A stretch of 64,000 bases of DNA from Spirulinaceae cyanobacterium SM2_1_0 (GCA_012031265.1 JAAUTY010000003.1:62001-126000); one strand, 5' to 3'; counted from the first letter of the stretch, positions 40,645-50,525 are shown. Notes: generated by a model from the sequence alone, not told the origin. Numbers and translations are program-made.

Positions 40645-41364
40645 ATGTCAGAATCTCAAGATCGGTTTCGAGAAGCGTTGACAGAGGATCGTGAACTGCG
40701 CCGTTCGGCTATGCGCGCAGTGACGCTGAGTGATGGCGAGGTGCTCTTTCGGCGCGGTGATCCCGGCGATGCCTTTTACATCATCGAACAAGGGCAGATT
40801 CGCATCGTCACCTACGATGCAGCGGATCAGGAGATCGCCCTGAACCTGCTCGGTGCGGGCGAGAGTTTTGGCGAGCTAGCCTTGGTCGATGGGCAGCCGC
40901 GATCGGCGAGTGCGATCGCGGTCGGGGAGTGCCAATTGCTTTGCTTGCGACGGGAAACCTTTTTAGCCCGCTTGCACGCTTCGCCGCTGTTGAACCAGTG
41001 GACGATTCAGTTGCTGAGCGATCGCGCCCGCCATATGACCGATTTTGTCGAGCGGTTGGGGTTCTGGTTACACCAGATTGTGGTTGGCGATTATCAGCCG
41101 GTCATTGCGGCGTTGGCCCATGTGCAGAATCAGGAGGGCGATCGCGCCCTTATCGCGGCTGCCGCGTCGTTCCAAGCCGCGATCGACGCGATCCGCGCCA
41201 GGGAAGAACGCCTACGCCGCGAACTACGCGAGCTACGCCTCGAGGTCGATGAAGACGCTCGCCAACAGGAGGTCAACCAGATTGCTCAGGCCGACTACTT
41301 CCAGTCACTCCTCCAGTTCTCCCAGCAATATCGCCGCGATCTACTGAGCGAACGTCGGGACTAA
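40645..41364 (+). CDS. Cyclic nucleotide-binding domain protein without DNA-binding domain
   Basis: 239 residues. Residues about 22-125 form a cNMP-binding beta barrel (VLFRRGDPGDAFYIIEQGQIRI and the phosphate-binding-like cassette GESFGELALVDGQPRSASA). Instead of the helix-turn-helix of Crp/Fnr proteins, the C-terminal part is helical and charged (about 175-235, EERLRRELRELRLEVDED), likely coiled coil. It is convergent with pilQ, but the shared location with pil genes does not prove a link. Ligand may be cAMP, cGMP or none. Confidence 0.82.
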   Translation: MSESQDRFREALTEDRELRRSAMRAVTLSDGEVLFRRGDPGDAFYIIEQGQIRIVTYDAADQEIALNLLGAGESFGELALVDGQPRSASAIAVGECQLLCLRRETFLARLHASPLLNQWTIQLLSDRARHMTDFVERLGFWLHQIVVGDYQPVIAALAHVQNQEGDRALIAAAASFQAAIDAIRAREERLRRELRELRLEVDEDARQQEVNQIAQADYFQSLLQFSQQYRRDLLSERRD

Positions 41365-41405
41365 GAACAGCATGACACCTCAACCAGCCTGCCAACCCTC
41401 GCCGG

Positions 41406-43874
41406 CTACTGCTGCGGGAAGGGGAATCCCTGCTGCTGCAACATCCGCTGAGCATCTGAACCTGGTGTGTAGGTGTAGCCGAAGTTGGAGAACTGCGAGT
41501 CATCGAGAACGCGCGGGGTCACCATAATGATCACTTCAGCCCGCTCATTGTCGCGGGCGGTACGCCGAAAGAGCGCGCCAATGATCGGCAAGTCACCGAG
41601 AATGGGAATCTTTTGCACATTAACGCGATCGATGTCTTGAATCACACCGGACAAGATCAAGGTCTGTCCGTCACGCAGGCGTACCGTACCGCTGGTCAGC
41701 CGCCGCGAGTTGACCAGGGTAATCGTGTTATTGCCACCACCACTTGCGATGACCTGAGTGCCGCCAATACTGCTGACAGTCGGATTGACCGCCATAGTGA
41801 TGAAGCCATTGTCATCGACGCGCTGCACATCGATCCCCAGTTGCAAGCCCACTTCTTGCTTTTCAACGTCAACTTCTGTCGTGATCGTGCCGCCGGAAGC
41901 AGTCGTAGTGATTTCCACATCCCCCACCACTTCCTCAACCAGGTTGACACCAGCGGAGGAGCCTTCTTGAATGACCAAGGTGGGATCCGTGAGGATCTTG
42001 GCGTTGTTGTTCTGGATCGAAAACTGAAGCTGAGCCAGGAACGCATTGACAATTTCAAAGTTGCGACTGACGGGCTGCCCGGCGATCGCACCGATCCCAT
42101 CAAAACCGAGCGCTGTAGAGGCTGGCGTTCCCTCACCATCTTGTGGTGGTACAGGATTGCCGTCAGCATCGACCGGTGCAGCATCCACATCAAAGATAAA
42201 CGCCTCGTTGCGGAAGTTTGCCTCTGAAGTACCGAAGTTGATGATGCCTAGGCCGGACTGGTTCAAGACGCCCGTGTTATTGATGCCAAAGGAAAAGCTG
42301 GTGCTAAAGCGGCCGAGGTTCTGCAAGTTGACATCAATGATTTTGACATTGACCGCCACTTGGCGGCGACGAGCATCGAGTTGCGTCAAGAGCGTCGTCG
42401 CCATCTGCACCTTGACCGGCTCGCCAATCATCGTCACGCTGTTCAAGCGGTCGTCGGTGGCAATGGTCAAACCGTCCAAAACGTAGTTGCCAGCCAGTCC
42501 ACCGGCTTCTTCACGGTCAGCAGTAATACGACTCAAAGTCGGGGGTAAGGGCCGACGGCCAATGACTTCCTGGGTCTGAGGATTCACGATATCCTCCTGC
42601 TGATCCAGCAGCACCAGTTGCGTCTCAGCCCCCAGAGATGCCAGATAGGTCGCCGCAAACTCCGCTTCAACTTGGTTCAGCCGAAAGGTACGGGTCGCAA
42701 CATCGCGAGCCGACTGCGGCAGGTTGATGCCCACAAAGACCGTGCGTCCGCGCCGTGCCGCTTGCAAGTTTGAAGCTTGAATCACATAGTTGAAAACATC
42801 CTGAACGGGTTCATTTTCTAGATCCAACGAGATGGTCGGGCCAAAACCGCTAGGCGCTCCAGCGTCACCGGCAGCAGGTGCATCAGCAAAAATCAGGTTG
42901 AGATCAGCAGAGCGCGCCAGCAGCGCCAAGACATCACGCACCGGCGCATCTTGGAGGACGATGCGCGGCACCCGTGCTGCTGTGCCCAGATCAATGAAGG
43001 CTGGTGCAACATTCAGATTAGCCACAGCGATATCGCCGACTGGTGGCGGTACAGCACGCGGTAGCAGGGGGGGGGCTGGCGTGAGGGGTTGAGCTGGTTG
43101 AGCCAGCGGGGCGGGCTGGCCGTCGATGGTGATTTCTGGGTTTGGGACGAGCACGTCCGAGCGCTGCGCTAGGGGCGATGTGTCGAGTGTGAAAGGTTGG
43201 GGACTAGGCTGGGCTACCGGGGCAGATGGAGTTGATGTTGGGAGCGCAGTTGGCAGCGACTGAGTTGGGGCTGCCCCTTGTGGGTCAGGTAGGGCTGGGA
43301 AATCTTCTGTTTGGAAATCCTCGGCGGGAACGAGGGAAAGCTCGTCGGGAACGGGCGAAGCTGGCAACGGGCTAACCGTCGGGGCGGCGGGTGCCGGTTG
43401 CACACCCGTCGCAAACTCTGATGGCGGCACGGGTGAAGCACTACCGCTTGGTGCAAAGGCGAGAATCATCTGGCTAGCATCCGACGGGAAAATCTGGCCT
43501 AGCGGTGCGCCATTGATACCCGCCACGACAATTTCTACCGTGCTTGGGCTGTCCTGGCGGATTTGCACAAAGGCAATACCAGGGACAGGATTGTCCTGAC
43601 GTAGAACATTGCTGCTATTGGGCACAGCAAGTTGGGAGTTGAGTACGTTAGCTAAGAGGCGATCGCCCTGGACAGCCGTAATGACTTGGGGGCGGCCTGC
43701 GCCAGCCGTCACCAGCACGAGCTGAAAGCCAGCCCCCGCTGGTCGCACCTCAACGCCGGTAATCTGCGTCATGGCGGCTTGGGCAACCTGTACCTCAGCT
43801 GCTTGTAGCGGGGGCGCTAGCAAGAGGGCGGCAGTACCTACTAGGAATCCGAACGAACTGCGATAATCTCTCAC
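41406..43874 (-). CDS. pilQ: Type IV pilus secretin PilQ (AMIN domain)
   Basis: 822 residues from a GTG at 43874 with GAGGTG upstream. A signal peptide (ends PPLQA) is followed by an AMIN domain (ITGVEVRPAGAGFQLVLV), a Pro/Ala-rich linker (about 140-280), the STN domain (VRDVLALLARSADLNLIF), and the secretin domain (VAVNVKIIDVNLQNLGR; the C-terminal VPILGDLPIIGALFRR form reads KIPILGDLPIIGALF). It forms the outer-membrane pore for pili used in motility and DNA uptake. Last gene of pilMNOQ. Confidence 0.95.
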   Translation of the reverse strand: MRDYRSSFGFLVGTAALLLAPPLQAAEVQVAQAAMTQITGVEVRPAGAGFQLVLVTAGAGRPQVITAVQGDRLLANVLNSQLAVPNSSNVLRQDNPVPGIAFVQIRQDSPSTVEIVVAGINGAPLGQIFPSDASQMILAFAPSGSASPVPPSEFATGVQPAPAAPTVSPLPASPVPDELSLVPAEDFQTEDFPALPDPQGAAPTQSLPTALPTSTPSAPVAQPSPQPFTLDTSPLAQRSDVLVPNPEITIDGQPAPLAQPAQPLTPAPPLLPRAVPPPVGDIAVANLNVAPAFIDLGTAARVPRIVLQDAPVRDVLALLARSADLNLIFADAPAAGDAGAPSGFGPTISLDLENEPVQDVFNYVIQASNLQAARRGRTVFVGINLPQSARDVATRTFRLNQVEAEFAATYLASLGAETQLVLLDQQEDIVNPQTQEVIGRRPLPPTLSRITADREEAGGLAGNYVLDGLTIATDDRLNSVTMIGEPVKVQMATTLLTQLDARRRQVAVNVKIIDVNLQNLGRFSTSFSFGINNTGVLNQSGLGIINFGTSEANFRNEAFIFDVDAAPVDADGNPVPPQDGEGTPASTALGFDGIGAIAGQPVSRNFEIVNAFLAQLQFSIQNNNAKILTDPTLVIQEGSSAGVNLVEEVVGDVEITTTASGGTITTEVDVEKQEVGLQLGIDVQRVDDNGFITMAVNPTVSSIGGTQVIASGGGNNTITLVNSRRLTSGTVRLRDGQTLILSGVIQDIDRVNVQKIPILGDLPIIGALFRRTARDNERAEVIIMVTPRVLDDSQFSNFGYTYTPGSDAQRMLQQQGFPFPQQ

Positions 43875-43965
43875 GACTCACACCTCAAACCAACTGAAAA
43901 TCACATGAACTGAACCCAGGGGCGCTGCCAGGACGCGATCGCCCGCAACGCCCCTAGCATACAAC

Positions 43966-44748
43966 CTACTGCGCGGGTGTAGGCTGTCCATCTACCGGTT
44001 GCCCTTCAGCTGCTTGCTGCGCAGCCGCCGCCTGCGCCGCGAGTTGTTCAGCCAACTCTTCTTCCGACACCGGCAACAAAACTTCGACATCAAAGCGCGC
44101 CGTCAGCTCAGGCGGTTCGCTAGCCACCAACTGCCCCTGCTCAAAACGCAATTGTTGTGTCCCGATCGCATTCACAGCCAGATTTTCGATCGACAGAACT
44201 GCCTGCAACTGTTCAAATGAACGCAAAACATTCTGCACCCGATCGAAGGTTCCATCAACCTGCATTGACAAGCGTTTATTTTTCAATAGACCGTTGACAT
44301 CGCCCCCCCAAGAACCATCCTGCACAAGCTGTACCGGCTCCTCGGCAGGGTCATAGGTCTCGATCTGACCTTCGCGAGCCTGTACTTGCTGATTGATATC
44401 AAGCAGCAGCGTGTTCACAGCATCCTCGCTCGCGAAGAGATCGAGAACTTGTTGGCGACGTAGTTGGGCTTGCTGAGCTTGGATTTCCAGCTCTTGGCGA
44501 CGCTGAATCGTCGCGAGCAGCTCATCGCGCTCCAGAGCCTGTTGGTCGCGAGTCGTCTGCAACCCTGTCAGCGCCGTCCACGCGGGCAGGACGACATAGT
44601 AGGCTAAAGCCGCCGCACCAGCGACGCCAATGACACCGAGCAGGATACCCGTGATACGGGGTGTAAAGGTAACACCAAAAGCAACCGGCCAGGGTGATTG
44701 TGGTTCCTGCTCTTCTTCAATTGGGGCAAAATCATCAGCAAAAGTCAT
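43966..44748 (-). CDS. pilO: Type IV pilus inner-membrane protein PilO
   Basis: 260 residues with one membrane helix (ILLGVIGVAGAAALAYYVVLPAW), a coiled-coil (ERDELLATIQRRQELEIQAQQ) and a C-terminal ferredoxin-like domain. It pairs with PilN to hold the alignment complex between PilM and PilQ. Its ATG overlaps the pilN stop by four bases. The last 40 residues are Gln/Ala/Pro-rich. Confidence 0.9.
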   Translation of the reverse strand: MTFADDFAPIEEEQEPQSPWPVAFGVTFTPRITGILLGVIGVAGAAALAYYVVLPAWTALTGLQTTRDQQALERDELLATIQRRQELEIQAQQAQLRRQQVLDLFASEDAVNTLLLDINQQVQAREGQIETYDPAEEPVQLVQDGSWGGDVNGLLKNKRLSMQVDGTFDRVQNVLRSFEQLQAVLSIENLAVNAIGTQQLRFEQGQLVASEPPELTARFDVEVLLPVSEEELAEQLAAQAAAAQQAAEGQPVDGQPTPAQ

Positions 44749-45674
44749 GGCGTGGCTCCTTGCGGGTCGGGACTCGGAGAAGCGGCGGGATCGATGATTG
44801 GAGCGTCGGGTTGGGCATCAGGCGCAACTGCCTGCGTTTCGATGATACCCTGTGTTTCCAGCGTGTCCAGGCGAATGGCGAGACCCAAGGCACCCTTACG
44901 AGTCAACTCACGCCGCAAATCAGCCGCAGGCAGCGTGGCCAGGTCTGCCATCTGTACTGTAATGGTGAAATTGGCGACCTCCGGAACCTCGACATTGCCA
45001 GCGCCACCGCCCTCTATTTGAACACTCGGTTGCTGTAGGCTGGCACTCGTAAGTTGTAGGGTCTCGCCTTGCAGAAAGAAGGATTCGCTCAGGGTAAGCA
45101 TGAAATCGTTGACATCGCTAAAGCTGCTACCCGTCCCGGAGATCGTCAAGGTCGGGGGGAGAGCAACCGGAGCCACTACCAGGGGAGCCCCAGTTGCCGG
45201 GTCAACTGCCGGAGCGGCTGCCGGGGCGGCTGGTTGGGCAGCCGGATCGGGGGTTGTTTCCGCTGAGACAATGCTGTTGAGACGAATGCCAGCGGGGACG
45301 CGATCGCGAACGTCCTGCAAAATCGCCGACCAAGGCAAAATTTGCTGAAACACGGTCGCCAGCCCTTGAGTCTGGATGTTTGCCTGCTGGATCTGTGCCT
45401 CGAGCTGGATAACCTGATCAACGAGAGGCTGACTCTGGGCGATCTCAGCGTTAATCCCATCAATCTCAGCCTGGACACGTCCCTGTTGCCAACTGATGAC
45501 ACCCCAGGCAATGCCGACAATCGCCAGCGATCCCAAACCGACGCCGCCACCAATGATCGCTGGCAACAAATCTTGCAGCGTGATCACCTGCTTGGGAGTA
45601 TGCCGTCGCGGCCCATCCGGCGTTCGCTGCGCGGCGGCGCGGTCTTTGAGAAAGTTAACGTCTAAGCTATACAT
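44745..45674 (-). CDS. pilN: Type IV pilus inner-membrane protein PilN
   Basis: 309 residues. It begins MYSLDVNFLKDR, close to the conserved PilN N-terminus that binds PilM (INLLP-type motif). One membrane helix follows (LPAIIGGGVGLGSLAIVGIAW), then a coiled-coil and an Ala/Pro-rich insert (QPAAPAAAPAVDPATGAP) inside the C-terminal domain. It lies between pilM and pilO in a tight operon. Confidence 0.9.
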   Translation of the reverse strand: MYSLDVNFLKDRAAAQRTPDGPRRHTPKQVITLQDLLPAIIGGGVGLGSLAIVGIAWGVISWQQGRVQAEIDGINAEIAQSQPLVDQVIQLEAQIQQANIQTQGLATVFQQILPWSAILQDVRDRVPAGIRLNSIVSAETTPDPAAQPAAPAAAPAVDPATGAPLVVAPVALPPTLTISGTGSSFSDVNDFMLTLSESFFLQGETLQLTSASLQQPSVQIEGGGAGNVEVPEVANFTITVQMADLATLPAADLRRELTRKGALGLAIRLDTLETQGIIETQAVAPDAQPDAPIIDPAASPSPDPQGATP

Positions 45675-45680
45675 CAGGCC

Positions 45681-46778
45681 TCACACCTCTCGCAGTCCAA
45701 GTCCGAGCACAGTCCCCAAACCGGGGCGCTGCACATCGGGGATTTCTTCGTCCATCTCCAGCGACAGCGATGCCACCGGATCGATCTGCTCCGTGGGTAA
45801 GCTTAACCGGTTAGTGAAAAATTCGTCGAGCTGACCGATCCCGCCGCCCGGCCCCGCCAACAACAATTGGGCAATTTCCAGCTCACCGCTCTGGTTGAGA
45901 TAGAAGTCGATCGAACGCCGCAGCTCGTCCGCCAGCTCACCGAGAACTCGTAGCAGCGCTGCCATACCTGGATTGATCCCGGTTGCGCCCGTTCGCAGGC
46001 TATCAACCGGTGTGCTGGGAATCGTCATGCCTTGCAGCATCTCGGTATCGCGCTTGGTAGGCAGGTTCATAGCGCGTGAGAGGGCGCTCTGGAGCTGGAA
46101 GGTGCCGATCGGGACTGTGCGGGAAAACTGCGGGACGCCATCGACGACAATCGCGATTTCTGTACTCTCAAACTCGATATCGACCAATACCGCTGCTTCC
46201 TGGGGACCGAACTGCCGTAATTGCTCGCGAATCGTACGGATCAGCGCAAAACTATTGATTTCTAGCACGTCTAGCTCGAGTCCAGCTTGCTCAAAAGTGT
46301 CCAGATAGACATCTGTGACTTCGCGCTTGGTGGCGACTAGCAACACCTGCACCTTCTCAATCCCGTCCTCGTCTTCGAAGAAACCGAGCTTCTGATAATC
46401 GAGATCGACCTCCTCGCGTGGGTAGGGAAGATACAGCCCCGCTTCATGGTTCAACACCATGTCGCGCAGTTCCTGATCATCTAGCTCGGCGGGGATGGGA
46501 ATGATGCGGATAATCGCCTCGCGCATGGGTACCGAGGTTGCTACTTTCCTAGCTTTGATGCTGTTGGCAGCCAGGGTCTCCTGAATCAGCTCCGCCAGCG
46601 CGGGCGAATCGACGATGTTGCCTTCTTCAAAGATCCCTTCGGGAACCGGTTCCGAAATCAGCGTATCAAGTTTGAAGGTCTGCTTTTGCTTGTGCAGTTG
46701 CACGATATTCAGCCGTTCGGGTGCGACTTCGATACCCAAGCCTTGCGCTTGTTTTGAAAACAGGTTTTTGAAGATCAT
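45681..46778 (-). CDS. pilM: Type IV pilus assembly ATPase-like protein PilM
   Basis: 365 residues, actin-like fold: GIEVAPERLNIVQL at the N-terminus, AAVLVDIEFESTEIAIV with the phosphate-binding type turn, and LLLAGPGGGIGQLDEF near the end. It sits on the cytoplasmic side and binds the N-terminus of PilN. First gene of the pilMNOQ operon; pilN starts 6 bases after its stop. Confidence 0.93.
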   Translation of the reverse strand: MIFKNLFSKQAQGLGIEVAPERLNIVQLHKQKQTFKLDTLISEPVPEGIFEEGNIVDSPALAELIQETLAANSIKARKVATSVPMREAIIRIIPIPAELDDQELRDMVLNHEAGLYLPYPREEVDLDYQKLGFFEDEDGIEKVQVLLVATKREVTDVYLDTFEQAGLELDVLEINSFALIRTIREQLRQFGPQEAAVLVDIEFESTEIAIVVDGVPQFSRTVPIGTFQLQSALSRAMNLPTKRDTEMLQGMTIPSTPVDSLRTGATGINPGMAALLRVLGELADELRRSIDFYLNQSGELEIAQLLLAGPGGGIGQLDEFFTNRLSLPTEQIDPVASLSLEMDEEIPDVQRPGLGTVLGLGLREV

Positions 46779-46845
46779 GGGGACTCAGGACGCGAGTGTA
46801 ACAACGGCCGACCGCACTAGCGCCAGCTTAGCGGCGAGACTGATC

Positions 46846-46864
46846 AAAATCTAGCTTAGATTTT
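46846..46864. promoter_or_regulatory. Perfect inverted repeat upstream of pilM
   Basis: AAAATCTA (46846-46853), GCT, TAGATTTT (46857-46864) lies 68 bases before the pilM start, within the gap shared with the inositol phosphatase gene. The short 3-base spacer suggests a dimeric regulator site rather than a hairpin. Which factor binds is unknown. Confidence 0.4.
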
Positions 46865-47026
46865 GCTTTACTCAAAGGTTTTTGTATTTGGCGTCGCCAA
46901 CTGAGCCGCAATTCTCATTTTGGTGAATGGGCAGCCAGACGAGATTGGGAGTAGAGTAATGGCACTGGACAGCCCTCTCGTGGCTGAGAAAGTTTCAAGA
47001 CCCATGCTCCTGATCAGCGTGAACCT

Positions 47027-47857
47027 ATGCAATCTGAGCAATTGTTGATTTGGTTGGATATTGCCAGTGAGGCGGCTTTGGCTGCGGGGGCATTGGTGCG
47101 CGATCGCTGGGGCAAAGTCGAGTCAATTCGTGAGAAAGGGCAGGCGGGCGATCTAGTGACCGAAGTGGATCAGGCGGCGGAGGCGATCTTGTTGGCGGTT
47201 TTGGGCCGTCACCTCCCTGATCATGCGATCCTCGCCGAGGAGTCGGGGGCGATTGGGGCGGTGACGAATCCCTATCAATGGGCGATCGACCCGCTGGATG
47301 GCACGACGAATTTCGCCCATGGTTATCCTGTGGCTTGTGTTTCGGTGGGCTTGGCGATCGCTGGTGATCCCCAAGTTGGCGTCATCTACGATCCCTTTCG
47401 CGACGAGCTATTTCGGGCGGCGGCGGGTCATGGTGCTACTTGCAATCGCCAACCGATGCGAGTCTCGTCGATCAGCACGCTGGCGCAGAGCTTGCTAGTG
47501 ACCGGCTTCGCCTATGATCGCCGCGAGACGGCAGATAATAATTACGCCGAATTTTGTCACCTGACCCATCTCAGCCAAGGCGTGCGGCGGGGCGGCTCGG
47601 CTGCGCTCGATCTGGCAAATGTGGCTTGCGGCCGCCTTGATGGTTACTGGGAGCGGGGTCTGAAGCCCTGGGATGTAACGGCAGGGGTAGTGTTGGTGCG
47701 CGAGGCGGGCGGCTGGGTCACTGCCTATGACAGCAGCCCCCTCGAGATTGCCAGTGGCCGGGTGCTCGCAGCGAATCCGCAACTGCATCCGGTGCTCAGC
47801 CAAGCGCTGCTGAATACGCCGCCGTTGTCGCAGTGGCCGACACCGGCCGCCCAGTAG
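47027..47857 (+). CDS. Inositol monophosphatase family protein
   Basis: 276 residues. Metal-binding motifs of the family are present: EESGAI, WAIDPLDGTTNFAHGYP and KPWDVTAGVVLVREAGG. The family hydrolyses inositol phosphate and also histidinol phosphate or fructose-1,6-bisphosphate in some bacteria. The GTTNFAHG and WDVTAG versions are of the SuhB type. Divergent from pilM; monocistronic. Confidence 0.9.
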   Translation: MQSEQLLIWLDIASEAALAAGALVRDRWGKVESIREKGQAGDLVTEVDQAAEAILLAVLGRHLPDHAILAEESGAIGAVTNPYQWAIDPLDGTTNFAHGYPVACVSVGLAIAGDPQVGVIYDPFRDELFRAAAGHGATCNRQPMRVSSISTLAQSLLVTGFAYDRRETADNNYAEFCHLTHLSQGVRRGGSAALDLANVACGRLDGYWERGLKPWDVTAGVVLVREAGGWVTAYDSSPLEIASGRVLAANPQLHPVLSQALLNTPPLSQWPTPAAQ

Positions 47858-48092
47858 CCGCTCGGTCTGAATGTAGAAATTTGTGCTGCTATTTGGGGTG
47901 ATGCTGGCTCGACTCGACCGGGCAGAGACGCTGTTGCGAACAGTGGGGCGATCGCGAATTAAATCCGGGGCTTCAGCGAAGCGACGCCAGGTAATAAGTT
48001 ATAAAGGTATAAATGAGCGCGGTGCGGGCTTAGGGGAATAGATCGATCGAGGTGTGTGTCAGGGGGTTCATCCCACTTTGGCGTTGTGATCA

Positions 48093-48202
48093 GCCTCATC
48101 CCCCAACCTCTTCTCCCCAAGTGGGGCGAAGGGGAGTTAGAAGTCCCTCCTCCAGCTTGGGAGAGGGATTGAGGGTGAGGGTTGCCAATCTGGGATGCTC
48201 CC
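48093..48202. repeat. Cyanobacterial palindromic repeat ending in a shared 20-mer
   Basis: The block runs from CCTCATCCCCCAACCTCTTC to GGATTGAGGGTGAGGG, an imperfect long palindrome. It ends with TGCCAATCTGGGATGCTCCC (48183-48202), a 20-base sequence that occurs again at 61929-61948. It lies in the 425-base gap before the J-domain gene; I see no gene there. Confidence 0.65.
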
Positions 48203-48282
48203 ATGTCAGGTGACAGAAGCCGCTTGCGACGATGCCGCAACCGTGGAGAACTCTTAACTCCGTTTAGGTAGCTCTGGAGCCT

Positions 48283-49248
48283 ATGTCTTTTAAGATTCAA
48301 CAGGGGCTGTTCAAGCTCGACCTCACTGACTATCACGCCATTTTAGGGGTGTCACTCGCGGCTGACCCCAATGCCATTCGTAAACGTTACCTCAAGATTG
48401 CCCACGGCCTCCACCCCGACACTTGCAAAGCGAAGAGCGAGAGTGATCGCCGTCTAGCGAGCGAAATTCTCTCTAAACTGGTGAATCCTGCTTACGAGCA
48501 CCTCAAAGGCAAGTCGCTCCATGAGTATCAGCTCGTGCTCGGACAGATGGGCAAGCGCTTGGCGCGCGAGGGCGAGACGCCAGCCGTCACGGGCGAAGCG
48601 GCGAAGGAACTCTTGCAAACTAGTGCCTCGACTGTGGACTCTGCCTACATCAAAGCCCTCCGCGCCTTGACGGCGACGCAGTACAAGTCAATCGGCAACG
48701 TGACAGATACAATCGGTCAGATCAGCGAGCTAAACCAGGTCTATCTGCTTCGTAAGGAAGGCGAGGGCATTGGCAAGTCAGCCACATCGAGCCGTCCAGC
48801 GACGAGGAAGCCAGTGGCGACTGGTGGGAGTAGCCCAGCTCCAGCAGCGGCAGAGCCTGAGCCGCCCTCATTGCTGGATCCCTACGTTCGTCGCGCTCAG
48901 GAGTACATCACGAAAAACAACTTTTCCAAAGCGGTGCTGGAGCTGCGCGATGGTCTGAAGATTGACCCCAACGACAGCACTTGTCATGCGCTGATGGGGC
49001 TGACCTACTTCAAGCAAAGTCAGTTGAGCATGGCGAAGGTACATATCAGCAAGGCGCTCCAGGCGGATCCGAAGAATGTGATGGCGCAGAAGGTCGAACA
49101 GGCGCTGAACCGGGCGACCGGCGGCAAGTCGGCGACGAGCTCGCGCGCAACGGCTGCTGCTAGCAATAAGAACAAAGCCAGCGATAAGTCGGATAAGTCC
49201 AACGGCGGGATGTTCGGCGGTTTGTTTGGCAGCAGTAAGAAAAAGTAG
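48283..49248 (+). CDS. J-domain protein with TPR-like repeats
   Basis: 321 residues. The N-terminal J domain (about 13-70) starts DYHAILGVSLAADPNAIRKRY and has the HPD motif in HGLHPDTCKA, needed to stimulate DnaK. A linker rich in Ser, Ala and Pro leads to a helical pair with TPR spacing (YITKNNFSKAVLELRDGLKIDPND, ALMGLTYFKQSQLSMAKVHI). The Lys/Ser-rich C-terminus ends GGLFGSSKKK. A DnaK co-chaperone is inferred. hisZ starts 15 bases after. Confidence 0.85.
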   Translation: MSFKIQQGLFKLDLTDYHAILGVSLAADPNAIRKRYLKIAHGLHPDTCKAKSESDRRLASEILSKLVNPAYEHLKGKSLHEYQLVLGQMGKRLAREGETPAVTGEAAKELLQTSASTVDSAYIKALRALTATQYKSIGNVTDTIGQISELNQVYLLRKEGEGIGKSATSSRPATRKPVATGGSSPAPAAAEPEPPSLLDPYVRRAQEYITKNNFSKAVLELRDGLKIDPNDSTCHALMGLTYFKQSQLSMAKVHISKALQADPKNVMAQKVEQALNRATGGKSATSSRATAAASNKNKASDKSDKSNGGMFGGLFGSSKKK

Positions 49249-49263
49249 CGATCGCCCGTCTAT

Positions 49264-50498
49264 ATGACCGCCTATTCTCTCCAAACTGGGACGCGCGACA
49301 TCCTGCCTCTCGAAGTCGCCCAAAAACTCTGGATTGCTGAGCGCTTGCAGCAGGTCTATCAGCAATGGGGCTATCAACGCATCATCACCTCAACTCTAGA
49401 AGGGCTGGATACACTGATGGCGGGCGGTGCGATTGATCGTGCCACCGTGTTGGAAGTGGGCGATGATGTGACCAACCGCCTCGGCTTGCGCCCCGAACTG
49501 ACCGCGCCGATTGCGCGGGCGGCAGTGACCCGCATGGCGGGCGATACCGACCCCCAACGCCTCTACTACGCCGCCAATGTTTTTCGGCGGCGCCCGACAG
49601 CCAACATGGCCGCCAGATCGAGTTTTATCAGAGCGGGGTCGAGCTACTGCACGCGGCGGGTGATCGCGCTGATGCCGAAATTTTGCTGCTGCTCGCGGCC
49701 AGCCTCCAAAGCCTGGGGTTGCGTGACTGGCAAGTAGTGCTCGGCGAAGTCAGTCTGACGCGCGCTCTGCTCGCTCCCTTCCCGTCGCCGCTGCGAGCTA
49801 AGGTACGCGGCGCGATCGCCCGCCTCGACCGCATCACCCTAGAAACGCTACCGCTGAGCCAGGAATTGCGCGATCGCGCCCTCTTCATCTTCGACTTGCG
49901 CGGTCACCCGGCGACGGTGCTGCAACAAGTCGCCCGCCTCGATCTCGATCCGACCGCCCAGCAAGCCGTCACCCGCCTGAAGACCCTGCTGGAATGTCTA
50001 CAAGCCAATCAAACCACTCCCCTGCCGCTCCTGCTCGATCTCAGCCTGCTGGAGCCGATCGACTACTACACCGGTATTGTCTTCGAGATCGCCACTTGGT
50101 CGGCTCGGCAATATGACCTTTTTGGCAAGGGGGGACGCTATGATCACCTACTGGAGCTGTACGACCCCACCGGCAAAGGCGGCCCCGGTGTTGGCTTTGC
50201 CTTGAATCTAGAAATTTTGCACGCTTGTCTGCTGACCTCGGCACAACTCCCCCAAACCTCCCCCGCCAGCGATTGGCTGGTGATTCCGCAGACAGCCAAC
50301 GCGCTCCCCGCTGCCTTTGCTCACGCCGAGCAGTTGCGCGGCGCTGAGCCACGCTTGCGGGTCGAGGTGGAGCTGAGCGATCGCTCACCCGAGGCCAGCC
50401 GCGCCTACGCACGCACCAGCCGCATCCAGCACCTAGCTTGGGTTGCCGCTGATGGCACCGTCCAGGTGGAGACCTTGACCCCAACTCCCAGTCCCTGA
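49264..50498 (+). pseudogene. hisZ: HisZ, ATP phosphoribosyltransferase regulatory subunit, frameshifted
   Basis: Two frames make one HisZ of about 410 residues. The first (from 49264) has LQTGTRDILP and LRPELTAPIARAAVTRM and is normal to YYAANVFRRRP. The second is open to 50498 and has LDLSLLEPIDYYTGIVFEI and GKGGRYDHLLELY. Adding one G near 49595 (CCCGAC to CCCGGAC) gives RRRPDSQHGRQIEFYQSGVELLHAAGD and restores the conserved motif. HisZ is a catalytically inactive histidyl-tRNA-synthetase homologue that pairs with short HisG in histidine synthesis. Loss would matter unless the organism gets by otherwise, so a sequence error is likely. Confidence 0.87.
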
Positions 50499-50525
50499 AA
50501 TTTTGAGCCTGTCGGTAGGATCACC

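Noticed and set aside
41613-42227. 204-codon plus-strand frame opposite pilQ
   Set aside because: Fully contained in pilQ on the opposite strand, with no motif and no ribosome site.
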